DNA of 47,653 nt from the NCBI RefSeq assembly GCF_001942345.1, contig NZ_MKKI01000008.1:1-47653 (forward strand), written 5' to 3'. This document shows positions 39,484 to 47,511 of the stretch, one piece after another; position 1 is the stretch's first letter; each line of letters starts with the position of its first letter. Position numbers and translations under genes: made by a program. This DNA comes from Corynebacterium sp. CNJ-954 (GTDB taxonomy: Bacteria > Actinomycetota > Actinomycetes > Mycobacteriales > Mycobacteriaceae). The notes below the pieces were generated by a model, which worked only from the letters and a program-made list of their open reading frames with translations, searched no databases and was not told the DNA's origin.

Positions 39484-40990
39484 TCTCGTCCTCGAACGCC
39501 TGCGGATCCTCCAGCAGGACGCCGTGGGAGTAACCGTCGAGAGTCAGCAGGTCCCCGCCCATCGCGCGGTGCATGTCGGTGGCACCCTCCGCGGTGACCG
39601 CGGTGTCGTGGGAGTAGCCGATGTTCAGCGGCGCGTGCTCAAGCTCCGCGCCGGACGGATCGGTCGGCACCGTGGTGGCGGACCAGCCGTCGCAGTAGAG
39701 ACCGGAGCCGATCAGGTCCTCGTTGTACCGGATCAGGTCGCCACCGGTGTACTGCGTGACCAGGGTCGGTACCACGAGTGAGGGGTCCGGTGCCGAGGTG
39801 TTCTCGTTGCAGATGATCGCCCGGTCGACGTAGGCCATCTGCGTCTGCATCAGTTCCAGGGCGGCGGTCTCCTCTTCGGACAACGGGGGCTGCTCGGCCT
39901 GCTGGGCGCCCGGGTTGCTGAGCTGCTCTCCGATGACCGGCCACAGCTTCTCACTGTAGAGACCGTCCATCAGACCGGACTGCCCGGCGGTCACTCCGAG
40001 AAGTGCGCTCTCATCGCCGAGGAGCATCCGTGTGGTGTCGGAGAGGGTGCCGGCCCTCCACTGGGCGTAGACCACGGCGTCGACGACACGGGTGGCCAGT
40101 TCGCCGGGCAGCGGCGCGTCCGCGTCCGTCGATGCGGGCGGGGTGGTCGGGAGCTGGACGCCGTAGGGGCCGGCGACGACCTCGGCCCACCGCTGGTAGA
40201 CCTGCAGCGGTGTGGTCCCCAGGTGGTACTCGTCGTCGCGTTCGGCGAGCCAGGAGAACATGGCGTTGAGACCGTCCACACGGGCCTGCTTCCGGGCCTG
40301 GCCGAGGCCGAACCACCGCTGGTCGGGGGACGCCGACGAGTCGAGCAGTACCCGGCCGGTGTGCCCCGGGAAGAGTGTGGCGTAGGTCGCCATCAGCGGG
40401 CCTCCGTAGGAGACACCGTAGAGGTTCAGCGTCTCCTCACCCAGAGCCTGGCGCGCCTCGTCGAGGTCGCGGGCGGTGTTGTCGGTGGTGATGGTCGCGG
40501 CGTACCCCGGATTGTTCGACTCACATCCGGCGAGCAGATCGCCTGCGGGGGCGGCCGGTCCTGCCGGCGTCGAGCAGTCCAGCGGCGTCCCCCAGGCCAG
40601 CCCGCGGGGCTCGACGGCGAGGAGGTCGTAGTTCTCACGGACGTCGGCGGGCAGGACGATCCGGCCTTCGGCGTCTGCTCCGTTACTGCCGGCGAACATG
40701 GCGAGTGCATCGCCGCCGGGTCCGCCCGGGTTCCCGGCGATGACGCCCTTGCGCTCACCGGTGGCCGCGATCCGGCTCATCGTGAGCGTGATGGTCCCGG
40801 CGTCCGGGTTCGCGTAGTCCTCCGGGACCTCGATGTCGGCGCACTCGGCGGCGGGGTTGGCGAATGATCCGGTGGGGCAGGCGCCCCAGTCCAGGGGGTC
40901 GGGCGCTGCCGTACCGGCGACAGCGGCGGGGGTGGTGAGGGCACAGGCGACGACAGCGGCACACGCTGTCCGGAGGATCCGGGATGACAC
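39464..40990 (-). CDS. Secreted alpha/beta hydrolase, S33 tripeptidyl-aminopeptidase type
   Basis: A 508-aa protein with a cleavable signal peptide (MSSRILRTACAAVVACALTT PAAVAGTAAP, the hydrophobic core being ACAAVVACALTT). DWGACPTGSFANPAAECADI EVPEDY is the classical start of secreted actinobacterial S33 peptidases. Catalytic regions: VIAGNPGGPGGDALAMFAG (oxyanion), LLAVEPRGLAWGTPLDCS, LNLYGVSYGGPLMATYATLF (Ser in GVSYGG), and LTLDGYSHGVLL (His) in the C-terminal domain. Cysteines fit extracellular disulfides. It probably degrades peptides outside the membrane. GTG start at 40990. Confidence 0.9.
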   Translation of the reverse strand: MSSRILRTACAAVVACALTTPAAVAGTAAPDPLDWGACPTGSFANPAAECADIEVPEDYANPDAGTITLTMSRIAATGERKGVIAGNPGGPGGDALAMFAGSNGADAEGRIVLPADVRENYDLLAVEPRGLAWGTPLDCSTPAGPAAPAGDLLAGCESNNPGYAATITTDNTARDLDEARQALGEETLNLYGVSYGGPLMATYATLFPGHTGRVLLDSSASPDQRWFGLGQARKQARVDGLNAMFSWLAERDDEYHLGTTPLQVYQRWAEVVAGPYGVQLPTTPPASTDADAPLPGELATRVVDAVVYAQWRAGTLSDTTRMLLGDESALLGVTAGQSGLMDGLYSEKLWPVIGEQLSNPGAQQAEQPPLSEEETAALELMQTQMAYVDRAIICNENTSAPDPSLVVPTLVTQYTGGDLIRYNEDLIGSGLYCDGWSATTVPTDPSGAELEHAPLNIGYSHDTAVTAEGATDMHRAMGGDLLTLDGYSHGVLLEDPQAFEDEISAYFA

Positions 40991-41068
40991 GGGGAGGAGC
41001 TACCTTTCACTGAAGACGTCCTGCCGGACACTACCTCATTTCCCGGTCAAAATCAGGCGAATCTCCGC

Positions 41069-42748
41069 TCAGTCGGCCACCAGGGGCTCCATCGTGAGCT
41101 CCGGGTGCTCCTTCTCCACGAAGGCGAGCTTCCACTTGTCGCCGAACAGCGCGATGAGTGCCCCGTCCGAGCGGGTGAAGATCTCCACGCCGCGCTGGCG
41201 GCCGAGTTCGGGGGCACTGGCCGCGTCGGTGCGGCGTGCCACGGAGTACGGCACCGGCTCGGTGACGGTCTCCACGTTGTACTCGGCCATCATCCGGGCC
41301 TGCATGACCTCGAACTGCATGGGGCCGACGGCCGCCATCACCGGGCTGGCGTCGCCACGGGCGTCGTTCTTGAGGATCTGCACCACACCCTCGGAGTCGA
41401 GCTGGTCCAGGGCCTTGCGGAACTGCTTGTACTTGCCCAGCGTCTTCGCCCGCAGCGTGCGGAAGTTCTCCGGGGCGAACTGCGGCATGGGCCGGAACTG
41501 GACCTTCCGTCCGGCGTAGATCGTGTCGCCGGGGGCGAGGGTGCCGGCGTTGACCAGTCCGACGATGTCACCGGGGTAGGCGGCCTCGACGGTGTTGCGG
41601 TCGCGCCCGAAGACGGTGAGGGCGTACTTCGTGGAGAAGGAGCGCCCCGACTGCGCGTGGCTGACCTGCATGCCCCGGGTGAACTCGCCGGAGACGACGC
41701 GCATGAAGGCGAGCTTGTCACGGTGGTTGGTGTCCATGCCGGCCTGCACCTTGAAGACCACACCGGCGAAGGCGTCGGTGACGTCGCGGACCGTGTCGAT
41801 CGCCGCACCTGCCGAGGATGCCGCAGCCTCGACCACGGCCGGGTCGGACTCACGGGGCCCCGGCTGCGGGGCGAGGGCGCAGAGGGTGTCCAGGATCTGG
41901 TGGACGCCGAAGTTCAGCATCGCGGAGGCGAAGATCAGCGGGGAGGTCGTGCACTCCAGGAAGAGCTCCTGCTCGTGCACGGCGCCGTCGGCGGCGAGCA
42001 GTTCTGCCTCCTCGGCCGCGGTCTCCCAGACGTCGTCCTCCTTCGCCGATGCGTCGGCGGGGGAGTAGTGCTCCTCGGGGGCGATGGTCGACCCACCGGC
42101 GGTGCGCAGGAAGTGGATGTACTCCTGCACCTCACCGTCGCTGTCGAGGCGGGCCAGCCCGCGGAAGTCGCCGGCGGGGCCGACCGGCCAGAACAACGGG
42201 GTCGGCTGCAGGCCGATCTCCGTGACGATCTCGTCCACCAGCTCGAGGGGTTCCTTACCCGGCCGGTCCCACTTGTTGACCACGGTGATGATCGGCAGCC
42301 CGCGGGCCTTGCACACCCGGAAGAGCTTCAGGGTCTGCGGCTCCAGGCCCTTGGCACCGTCCACGAGCATCACGGCGGCGTCGACGGCGGTGAGCACGCG
42401 GTAGGTGTCCTCGGAGAAGTCGGCGTGGCCGGGGGTGTCGACGAGGTTGATCATGTACGGCTCGCCGGTGTGGCCTTCCGGGGCGTACTCGAACTGCAGC
42501 GCGGAGGATGCCACGGAGATACCGCGGTCCTTCTCCATGTCCATCCAGTCCGAGACGGTGGACTTGCGGCCGGCCTTGCCGTGGACGGCGCCGGCCTCGT
42601 TGATGACACGGGCATGCAGCGCCAGCGCCTCGGTCAGCGTGGACTTACCGGCGTCCGGGTGGGCGATGACGGCGAAGGTGCGCCGTCGGTGCGCTTCGGA
42701 GGCGACGGTGGAGGTGCTGGCGGGGGAGGCTGCTGCGGTGTCTGACAC
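41069..42748 (-). CDS. prfC: Peptide chain release factor 3
   Basis: A translational GTPase of 559 aa that recycles RF1/RF2 from the ribosome. G1 FAVIAHPDAGKSTLTEALAL, SDWMDMEKDRGISVASSALQ (G2 and the RF3-specific DWMxMEKxRGIS motif), G3 MINLVDTPGHADFSEDTYR, G4 IITVVNKWDRPGKEPLELVD. C-terminal EVMQARMMAEYNVETVTEPV and ARRTDAA also match RF3. A serine/alanine/threonine-rich N-terminal extension of about 20 residues is present. GTG start behind a TAAGGT -10 box. Divergent from the aconitase gene. Confidence 0.96.
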   Translation of the reverse strand: MSDTAAASPASTSTVASEAHRRRTFAVIAHPDAGKSTLTEALALHARVINEAGAVHGKAGRKSTVSDWMDMEKDRGISVASSALQFEYAPEGHTGEPYMINLVDTPGHADFSEDTYRVLTAVDAAVMLVDGAKGLEPQTLKLFRVCKARGLPIITVVNKWDRPGKEPLELVDEIVTEIGLQPTPLFWPVGPAGDFRGLARLDSDGEVQEYIHFLRTAGGSTIAPEEHYSPADASAKEDDVWETAAEEAELLAADGAVHEQELFLECTTSPLIFASAMLNFGVHQILDTLCALAPQPGPRESDPAVVEAAASSAGAAIDTVRDVTDAFAGVVFKVQAGMDTNHRDKLAFMRVVSGEFTRGMQVSHAQSGRSFSTKYALTVFGRDRNTVEAAYPGDIVGLVNAGTLAPGDTIYAGRKVQFRPMPQFAPENFRTLRAKTLGKYKQFRKALDQLDSEGVVQILKNDARGDASPVMAAVGPMQFEVMQARMMAEYNVETVTEPVPYSVARRTDAASAPELGRQRGVEIFTRSDGALIALFGDKWKLAFVEKEHPELTMEPLVAD

Positions 42749-42756
42749 GTCTGGAC

Positions 42757-42762
42757 ACCTTA
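42757..42762 (-). promoter_or_regulatory. -10 box (TAAGGT) of prfC
   Basis: On the complement TAAGGT ends eight bases before the GTG at 42748; leaderless-type spacing. Confidence 0.45.
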
Positions 42763-42813
42763 CCTGCGTTGCAGGCGCTCCGGAAAAGGGGGACGACGTA
42801 CTTGTTCACGATC

Positions 42814-42827
42814 TGAAACATGTTCCA
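42814..42827. promoter_or_regulatory. TGAAACATGTTCCA operator upstream of the aconitase gene
   Basis: Near-palindrome sharing the TGAAACRTGTTYCA pattern with the site between the acyl-CoA synthetase and hydratase genes (28530). It lies nine bases upstream of a -10-like TAGCGT at 42836-42841 that would serve the aconitase gene. Confidence 0.5.
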
Positions 42828-42871
42828 CTCCGGCGTAGCGTTGGGGGCACGCGATGAAGGAGGTGTGCCGT

Positions 42872-44863
42872 ATGCAGACCGCACAGCACGAGAAGAGGAA
42901 TGTCGCACAGAAACTCATCGCCGACCACCTGGTCGACAGCGACATGGCGGACATGGCTGATCTGGCCCCGGGGAGTGAGATCGGCCTGACCGTCGATCAG
43001 ACGCTCACCCAGGACGCCACCGGCACCATGGTGATGCTGGAACTCGAGTCGATGGGGCTGGACCGGATCCAGACGGAGCTTTCCGTCCAGTACGTCGACC
43101 ACAACCTGCTGCAGACCGACGAGAAGAATCCCGATGACCACGTGTTTCTCCAGTCTGCGGCCCAGCGGTTCGGCCTGTGGTTCTCGAAGGCGGGGAACGG
43201 GGTGTCACACCCCGTCCACCAGGCCCATTTCGGACGGCCCGGTGCCACGATGATCGGGTCGGACTCCCACACCTGCGCCGCCGGTGCCCTGGGGATGCTG
43301 GCCATCGGCGTCGGCGGCCTCGAGGTCGCCATGGCCATGGCGGGACAGCCGCTCTACGTGTCCATGCCGGAGGTCTGGGGTGTCGAGCTCACCGGTGAAC
43401 TCCCTCCGTGGGTGTCGGCGAAGGACGTCGTGCTCGAGATGCTGCGCCGCCACGGGGTGAAGGGCGGCGTCGGACGGATCATCGAGTACCACGGTCCGGG
43501 ACTGGACAACCTCACGGCGATGGACCGCCACGTGATCGCGAACATGGGCGCCGAACTCGGCGCCACCGCGAGCGTCTTCCCCGCGGACGACGCGGCGCGC
43601 GACTACCTCGCCGCCGTCGGACGTCCCGACGACTTCACCCGTCTCGTCGCCGACGACGGTGCGCAGTACGACGTGACCGAACACATCGAGCTCGGCGACC
43701 TGGAGCCGCTGATCGCCCGGCCGTCCTCACCGGGCAATGTCGTTCCGGTCCGCGAGGTGGCGGAGGAGAACGAGGAGGTCTCCCAGGTGGTCGTGGGGTC
43801 GTCCGCGAACCCGGGGGTCCGTGACTTCGCCGTGGTCGCGGAGATCCTGGACGGGAGACAGACGGCACAGACGGTGTCCGTGGACATCAACCCGACCTCC
43901 CGTGAGGTGCTGGCCGACCTGATCGCCGGAGGATGGCTGACGTCGCTGGTGACGTCGGGCGCCCGGATCCACCAGTCCGGCTGCATGGGATGCATCGGCA
44001 TGGGGCAGGCGCCCGCCAGCGGCCGGAACTCCCTGCGTACCATGCCGCGGAACTTCCCCGGGCGCTCCGGGACGGAGGAGGACGCTGTCTGGCTGTGCTC
44101 GCCGGAGACCGCGGCCGCTGCTGCGCTGACCGGGAGAATCACCGATCCGCGTGAGCTGGAGTCGTTGTACGACATGAGCTGCCCTGTGCCGCAGATGCCA
44201 GAGCGTTTCAGCTCGGTCGACGACATGCTGCTGGCGCCGCTGGAACCGGAGGAGGCGTCGAAGGTCGAGCTGGTCAAGGGGCCGAATATCTCGTCTCTCC
44301 CGGAGTTCGCACCGCTGGACGACGACCTGACGGCACCCACGCTGCTGGTCATGGGCGACGACGTGTCCACCGACGAGATCATGCCCGCCGGGTCACGGGT
44401 GCTGCCGTACCGCAGCAACATCCCGAAGATCTCGGAGTTCAGTTTCTCCCGCATCGACGACACCTACTTCGAGCGCGCCACCGCGACCGACGGTGGGCAC
44501 ATCGTGGTCGCCGGCGAGAACTACGGTCAGGGTTCGTCCCGTGAGCATGCGGTGATCGCACCGCGGTATCTGGGGCTGCAGGCCGTGGTGGCGAAGTCTT
44601 TCGCGCGGATCCACTGGCAGAACCTGGCGAACTTCGGGATTCTGCCGCTGGAGTTCGTCGACCCCTCCGACCACGACGCGATCTCGCAGGGTGACGAGTT
44701 CGTGGCCACCCGGCTGCGTGACGCGCTCCGTCAGGGTAACCAGGTCACCGCGACGATCGGTGGTCGGGACGTGACGCTGCGCCATCGCCTGTCGGACCGA
44801 CAGGTCGAGATGCTGATCGCGGGCGGACGTATCCCGTACACCGCGGGTGGTTCCGGTGCCTGA
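42872..44863 (+). CDS. Aconitate hydratase-family protein, short (Aquifex-type) form
   Basis: A 663-aa member of the aconitase superfamily, shorter than the roughly 940-aa AcnA of corynebacteria. N-terminal domains carry LTVDQTLTQDATGTMVMLEL, VHQAHFGRPGATMIGSDSHT and CAAGALGMLAIGVGGLEVAM. Two cluster cysteines are in SGCMGCIGMGQAP (C371, C374). At the place of the first cluster cysteine (normally GSCTN or similar) the sequence is GSSANPG with S311, an important deviation. The swivel domain has LVMGDDVSTDEIMPAGSRVL and GENYGQGSSREHAVIAPRYL, with the substrate-binding Ser/Arg. ATG at 42872 has an ideal GGAGGT (42859-42864); an earlier ATG at 42854 precedes that site and is rejected. Its stop overlaps the glycosylase start by 8 bp. 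Confidence 0.85.
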   Translation: MQTAQHEKRNVAQKLIADHLVDSDMADMADLAPGSEIGLTVDQTLTQDATGTMVMLELESMGLDRIQTELSVQYVDHNLLQTDEKNPDDHVFLQSAAQRFGLWFSKAGNGVSHPVHQAHFGRPGATMIGSDSHTCAAGALGMLAIGVGGLEVAMAMAGQPLYVSMPEVWGVELTGELPPWVSAKDVVLEMLRRHGVKGGVGRIIEYHGPGLDNLTAMDRHVIANMGAELGATASVFPADDAARDYLAAVGRPDDFTRLVADDGAQYDVTEHIELGDLEPLIARPSSPGNVVPVREVAEENEEVSQVVVGSSANPGVRDFAVVAEILDGRQTAQTVSVDINPTSREVLADLIAGGWLTSLVTSGARIHQSGCMGCIGMGQAPASGRNSLRTMPRNFPGRSGTEEDAVWLCSPETAAAAALTGRITDPRELESLYDMSCPVPQMPERFSSVDDMLLAPLEPEEASKVELVKGPNISSLPEFAPLDDDLTAPTLLVMGDDVSTDEIMPAGSRVLPYRSNIPKISEFSFSRIDDTYFERATATDGGHIVVAGENYGQGSSREHAVIAPRYLGLQAVVAKSFARIHWQNLANFGILPLEFVDPSDHDAISQGDEFVATRLRDALRQGNQVTATIGGRDVTLRHRLSDRQVEMLIAGGRIPYTAGGSGA

Positions 44864-45713
44864 GCTCCCTGAGGTGGAGGCGCTGGCCGTCGATCTGCGA
44901 CGTCGGATCGGCGGGAGGGTGGTCGACCGCGTCGACCTGACGGCGTTCTCCGCGCTCAAGACGGTGGCCGTGGCACCGTCCTCACTCGTGGGGAAGACGG
45001 TCACCGATGTCCGTCGCCACGGAAAATTCCTCGACCTCCAGATGGATGACGTCCACCTGATCATGCACCTGGCGAGAGCGGGATGGGTCAGGTGGCGTGA
45101 CACTGTCCCGGCGACCCGGCCGAAGCCCGGCAAGGGGCCCCTCGCCGTCCGGCTGGTACTGGGAGACGGGTGCCTGGACGTCATGGAAGCGGGGACGAAG
45201 AAGAAACTCGCGCTCTATCTCGTGAACGATCCTGCCGAGGTAACCGGGGTCGCGGCACTCGGGGTCGATCCGGTGGGCCCGGACTTCACGTTCGAGACGT
45301 TCTGCGGGGTGCTGGACGAGGCTGGTCGCGCGCGGATCAAAGGTGCCCTCCGCGACCAGACTCTCATCGCGGGGATCGGCAACGCCTACTCCGACGAGAT
45401 CCTGCACCGCGCCCGGATGTCACCGTTCACCTCTGCCACGATGGCTCCTGAACAGCGACGGCAACTGTACGACGCAGTCGTCGGGACGATGGCCTCGGAA
45501 ATCCAGCGCCTCTCGGGGCTTGACGCCGCCGACATCAAACAGGCGAAGAAGGACGGCATGCAGGTGCACGGCCGTGCAGGGGAGTCCTGCCCGGTCTGCG
45601 GCGACACCGTACGGGAGGTCGTGTTCAGCGAGTCGTCGTTCCAGTACTGTCCGACCTGCCAGACCGACGGGAAGGTTCTCGCCGACCGGGGGATGTCCCG
45701 GCTGCTGAAGTAG
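44856..45713 (+). CDS. Formamidopyrimidine-DNA glycosylase / endonuclease VIII family (Fpg/Nei)
   Basis: Base-excision repair glycosylase and AP lyase of 285 aa. Because the catalytic nucleophile is the N-terminal proline after Met removal, the start must be the GTG at 44856, giving (M)PELPEVEALAVDLRRRI with P2 and E3. Further features are VRRHGKFLDLQM (conserved Lys), the helix-two-turn-helix region DQTLIAGIGNAYSDEILHRA, and a C-terminal zinc finger CPVCGDTVREVVFSESSFQY CPTCQ (four Cys). The final arginine-containing loop differs from canonical Fpg (SSFQYCPTCQTDGK), so the substrate range could be closer to Nei. Translationally coupled to the aconitase gene, an odd functional pairing. Confidence 0.9.
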   Translation: MPELPEVEALAVDLRRRIGGRVVDRVDLTAFSALKTVAVAPSSLVGKTVTDVRRHGKFLDLQMDDVHLIMHLARAGWVRWRDTVPATRPKPGKGPLAVRLVLGDGCLDVMEAGTKKKLALYLVNDPAEVTGVAALGVDPVGPDFTFETFCGVLDEAGRARIKGALRDQTLIAGIGNAYSDEILHRARMSPFTSATMAPEQRRQLYDAVVGTMASEIQRLSGLDAADIKQAKKDGMQVHGRAGESCPVCGDTVREVVFSESSFQYCPTCQTDGKVLADRGMSRLLK

Positions 45714-45716
45714 CCG

Positions 45717-46511
45717 CTACTCCGCCCGGCGGAACTTCATCACCGACAGGGGAGCGAAGATCAGGACGAGCAGGATCGCCGCGGCGAAGACCGCGAGAAC
45801 CGGGTTCTGCATCGTCCAGATGTCTGGAGCCGGTGCGTCGCCTGTGTTGCCGAAGAGCTCGCGGGTGGCCTGGACCAGCGCGGATACCGGATTCCACTCG
45901 GCGAAGACGCGCAGGGCGGTCGGCATTGTCTCGGACGGGACGAAGGCGTTCGACAGGAACGTCAGCGGGAACAGGACCATGAAGGTGGCGGAGTTCATCA
46001 CCTCGGGGCTGCGGACGACCTGACCGAGCAGCACCATGACCCAGGAGAACGCCCAGGAGAACAGCAGGAGCAGGCCCATGCCGGCGAGGAAGCGTCCGAC
46101 CCCGTCCTCGAACCGCCAACCGACGGCGATCCCGGACAGGACCATCACGATCAGCGTGAGGGTATTGAGGACGAGGTCTGCCAGTGTCCTGGCGACCAGG
46201 ACGGCGGACGGCGCCATCGGCAGGGTCTTGAACCGGTCGATGAGGCCCTTCTTCCGGTCCTCGGACATGAACATGCCGGAGAAGGTCGATCCGAAGACCA
46301 CGGTCTGCACGAAGATACCGGCCATGAGGAAGTCGGTGTAGTCCTGCCCGGGTACCTGGATGGCGCCACCGAAGACCTGGCTGAACAGCAGGACGAACAT
46401 GATGGGTTGGACCATCCCCCACATCAGGACGTCCGGGGTACGGCGGAAGTGGATGAGGTTGCGCAGGGTCACTGCGCGGACATCGGTGAACCAGTTGCTG
46501 AGGGTGGTCAT
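45717..46511 (-). CDS. ABC-2 type permease (DrrB-like)
   Basis: A 264-aa membrane protein with six segments. LRNLIHFRRTPDVLMWGMVQ and PIMFVLLFSQVFGGAIQVPG at the N-terminus and TLPMAPSAVLVARTLADLVL in the middle are typical of the DrrB/ABC-2 exporters for drugs or lipids. WNPVSALVQATRELFGNTG is the conserved C-terminal segment. The ATG at 46511 overlaps the stop of the ATPase gene by 4 bp, so the pair is a coupled operon. Tail to tail with the glycosylase gene, 3 bp apart. Confidence 0.92.
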   Translation of the reverse strand: MTTLSNWFTDVRAVTLRNLIHFRRTPDVLMWGMVQPIMFVLLFSQVFGGAIQVPGQDYTDFLMAGIFVQTVVFGSTFSGMFMSEDRKKGLIDRFKTLPMAPSAVLVARTLADLVLNTLTLIVMVLSGIAVGWRFEDGVGRFLAGMGLLLLFSWAFSWVMVLLGQVVRSPEVMNSATFMVLFPLTFLSNAFVPSETMPTALRVFAEWNPVSALVQATRELFGNTGDAPAPDIWTMQNPVLAVFAAAILLVLIFAPLSVMKFRRAE

Positions 46512-47470
46512 GACGCGTCCTTCCCTGTGTCGTCCCCGGTGAGCGAGAGGAAGACGTCGTCGAGGGTGGGGCGGGCCAGACCGATGTCGTGGACGTCGAT
46601 GTTGTGTGACCGGATGTCGTGGACGGCACGTTCGAGGGCGGCGGGCCCGTCGTCGACCGCGAGCGTGAGGGTGCGTTCCTGCCTGGTGACGTTCTCCTGG
46701 CCGAGGGCGAGGGGTTGCAGCAGCTGTGTTGCGGCGTCCACGTCGGCCGGGTCGGCCAGGGTGACGGTGACACGTTGGCCTCCGACCTGCGTCTTGAGGA
46801 CGTCGGCGGTGCCTTCGGCGATGACGGTGCCGTTGTCGATCACGCTGATCTCGTCGGCGAGTTGGTCGGCCTCCTCCAGGTACTGCGTGGTCAGCAGGAG
46901 TGTGGTGCCGGCGGCGACACGTTCCCGGATCACGTCCCAGAGGCTGAGGCGTGCCGCGGGGTCGAGACCGGTCGTCGGTTCGTCGAGGAAGAGGATCCGC
47001 GGATTGTTGACCAGGGAGGACGCCAGGTCGGCACGACGGCGCATGCCTCCCGAGAAGCCCTTGACCGGGCGGTCGGCGGCGTCGGTGAGGTTGAAGAGTT
47101 CGAGGAGTTCGTCTGCCCGCTTCTTCGACGTCCGGTCGCCGAGGTGGAACAGACGCCCGATGAGCATGAGGTTCTCCCGGGCGGAGAGGTCTTCGTCGAT
47201 GGTGGCGTACTGACCGGATGCGCCGATGATCTCCCGGACGCGGGCAGACTGCTTCACCACGTCGAGCCCCGCCACGGTGGCGGTGCCGGAGGTGGGGCGG
47301 ATGAGGGTGGTCAGTACCTTGACGGTGGTGGTTTTTCCCGCGCCGTTAGGTCCGAGGAGTCCTCGGACGGTGCCTTCCTCCACCGCGAGGTCAAGGCCGT
47401 CGAGGGCCCGGACTTCCCCGGAGGAGGATCGGTAGGTTTTTCGGACGCCATGCAGCTCGATGAGGGGCAT
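46508..47470 (-). CDS. ABC transporter ATP-binding protein (DrrA-like)
   Basis: A 320-aa ATPase. Walker A GLLGPNGAGKTTTVKVLTTL, Q-loop SGQYATIDEDLSARENLMLI, signature FSGGMRRRADLASSLVNNPR, Walker B ILFLDEPTTGLDPAARLSLW, and the H-loop replaced by Gln in LLLTTQYLEEADQLADEISV, which is normal for DrrA proteins. A C-terminal domain of about 90 residues (VTVTLADPADVDAATQLLQP onward, ending GLARPTLDDVFLSLTGDD) is also DrrA-like. Start taken at the ATG at 47470; a TTG at 47515 overlaps the upstream stop as TTGA and would add 15 residues. Likely an amphiphile exporter with the adjacent permease. Confidence 0.92.
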   Translation of the reverse strand: MPLIELHGVRKTYRSSSGEVRALDGLDLAVEEGTVRGLLGPNGAGKTTTVKVLTTLIRPTSGTATVAGLDVVKQSARVREIIGASGQYATIDEDLSARENLMLIGRLFHLGDRTSKKRADELLELFNLTDAADRPVKGFSGGMRRRADLASSLVNNPRILFLDEPTTGLDPAARLSLWDVIRERVAAGTTLLLTTQYLEEADQLADEISVIDNGTVIAEGTADVLKTQVGGQRVTVTLADPADVDAATQLLQPLALGQENVTRQERTLTLAVDDGPAALERAVHDIRSHNIDVHDIGLARPTLDDVFLSLTGDDTGKDAS

Positions 47471-47511
47471 AGCCTCGGATGGTACTGCAACGGTGCTGTG
47501 GTGAACAGTGG

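Noticed and set aside
42854..42871. Earlier ATG for the aconitase-like gene
   Set aside because: The ideal GGAGGT ribosome site lies downstream of this ATG and points to the ATG at 42872.
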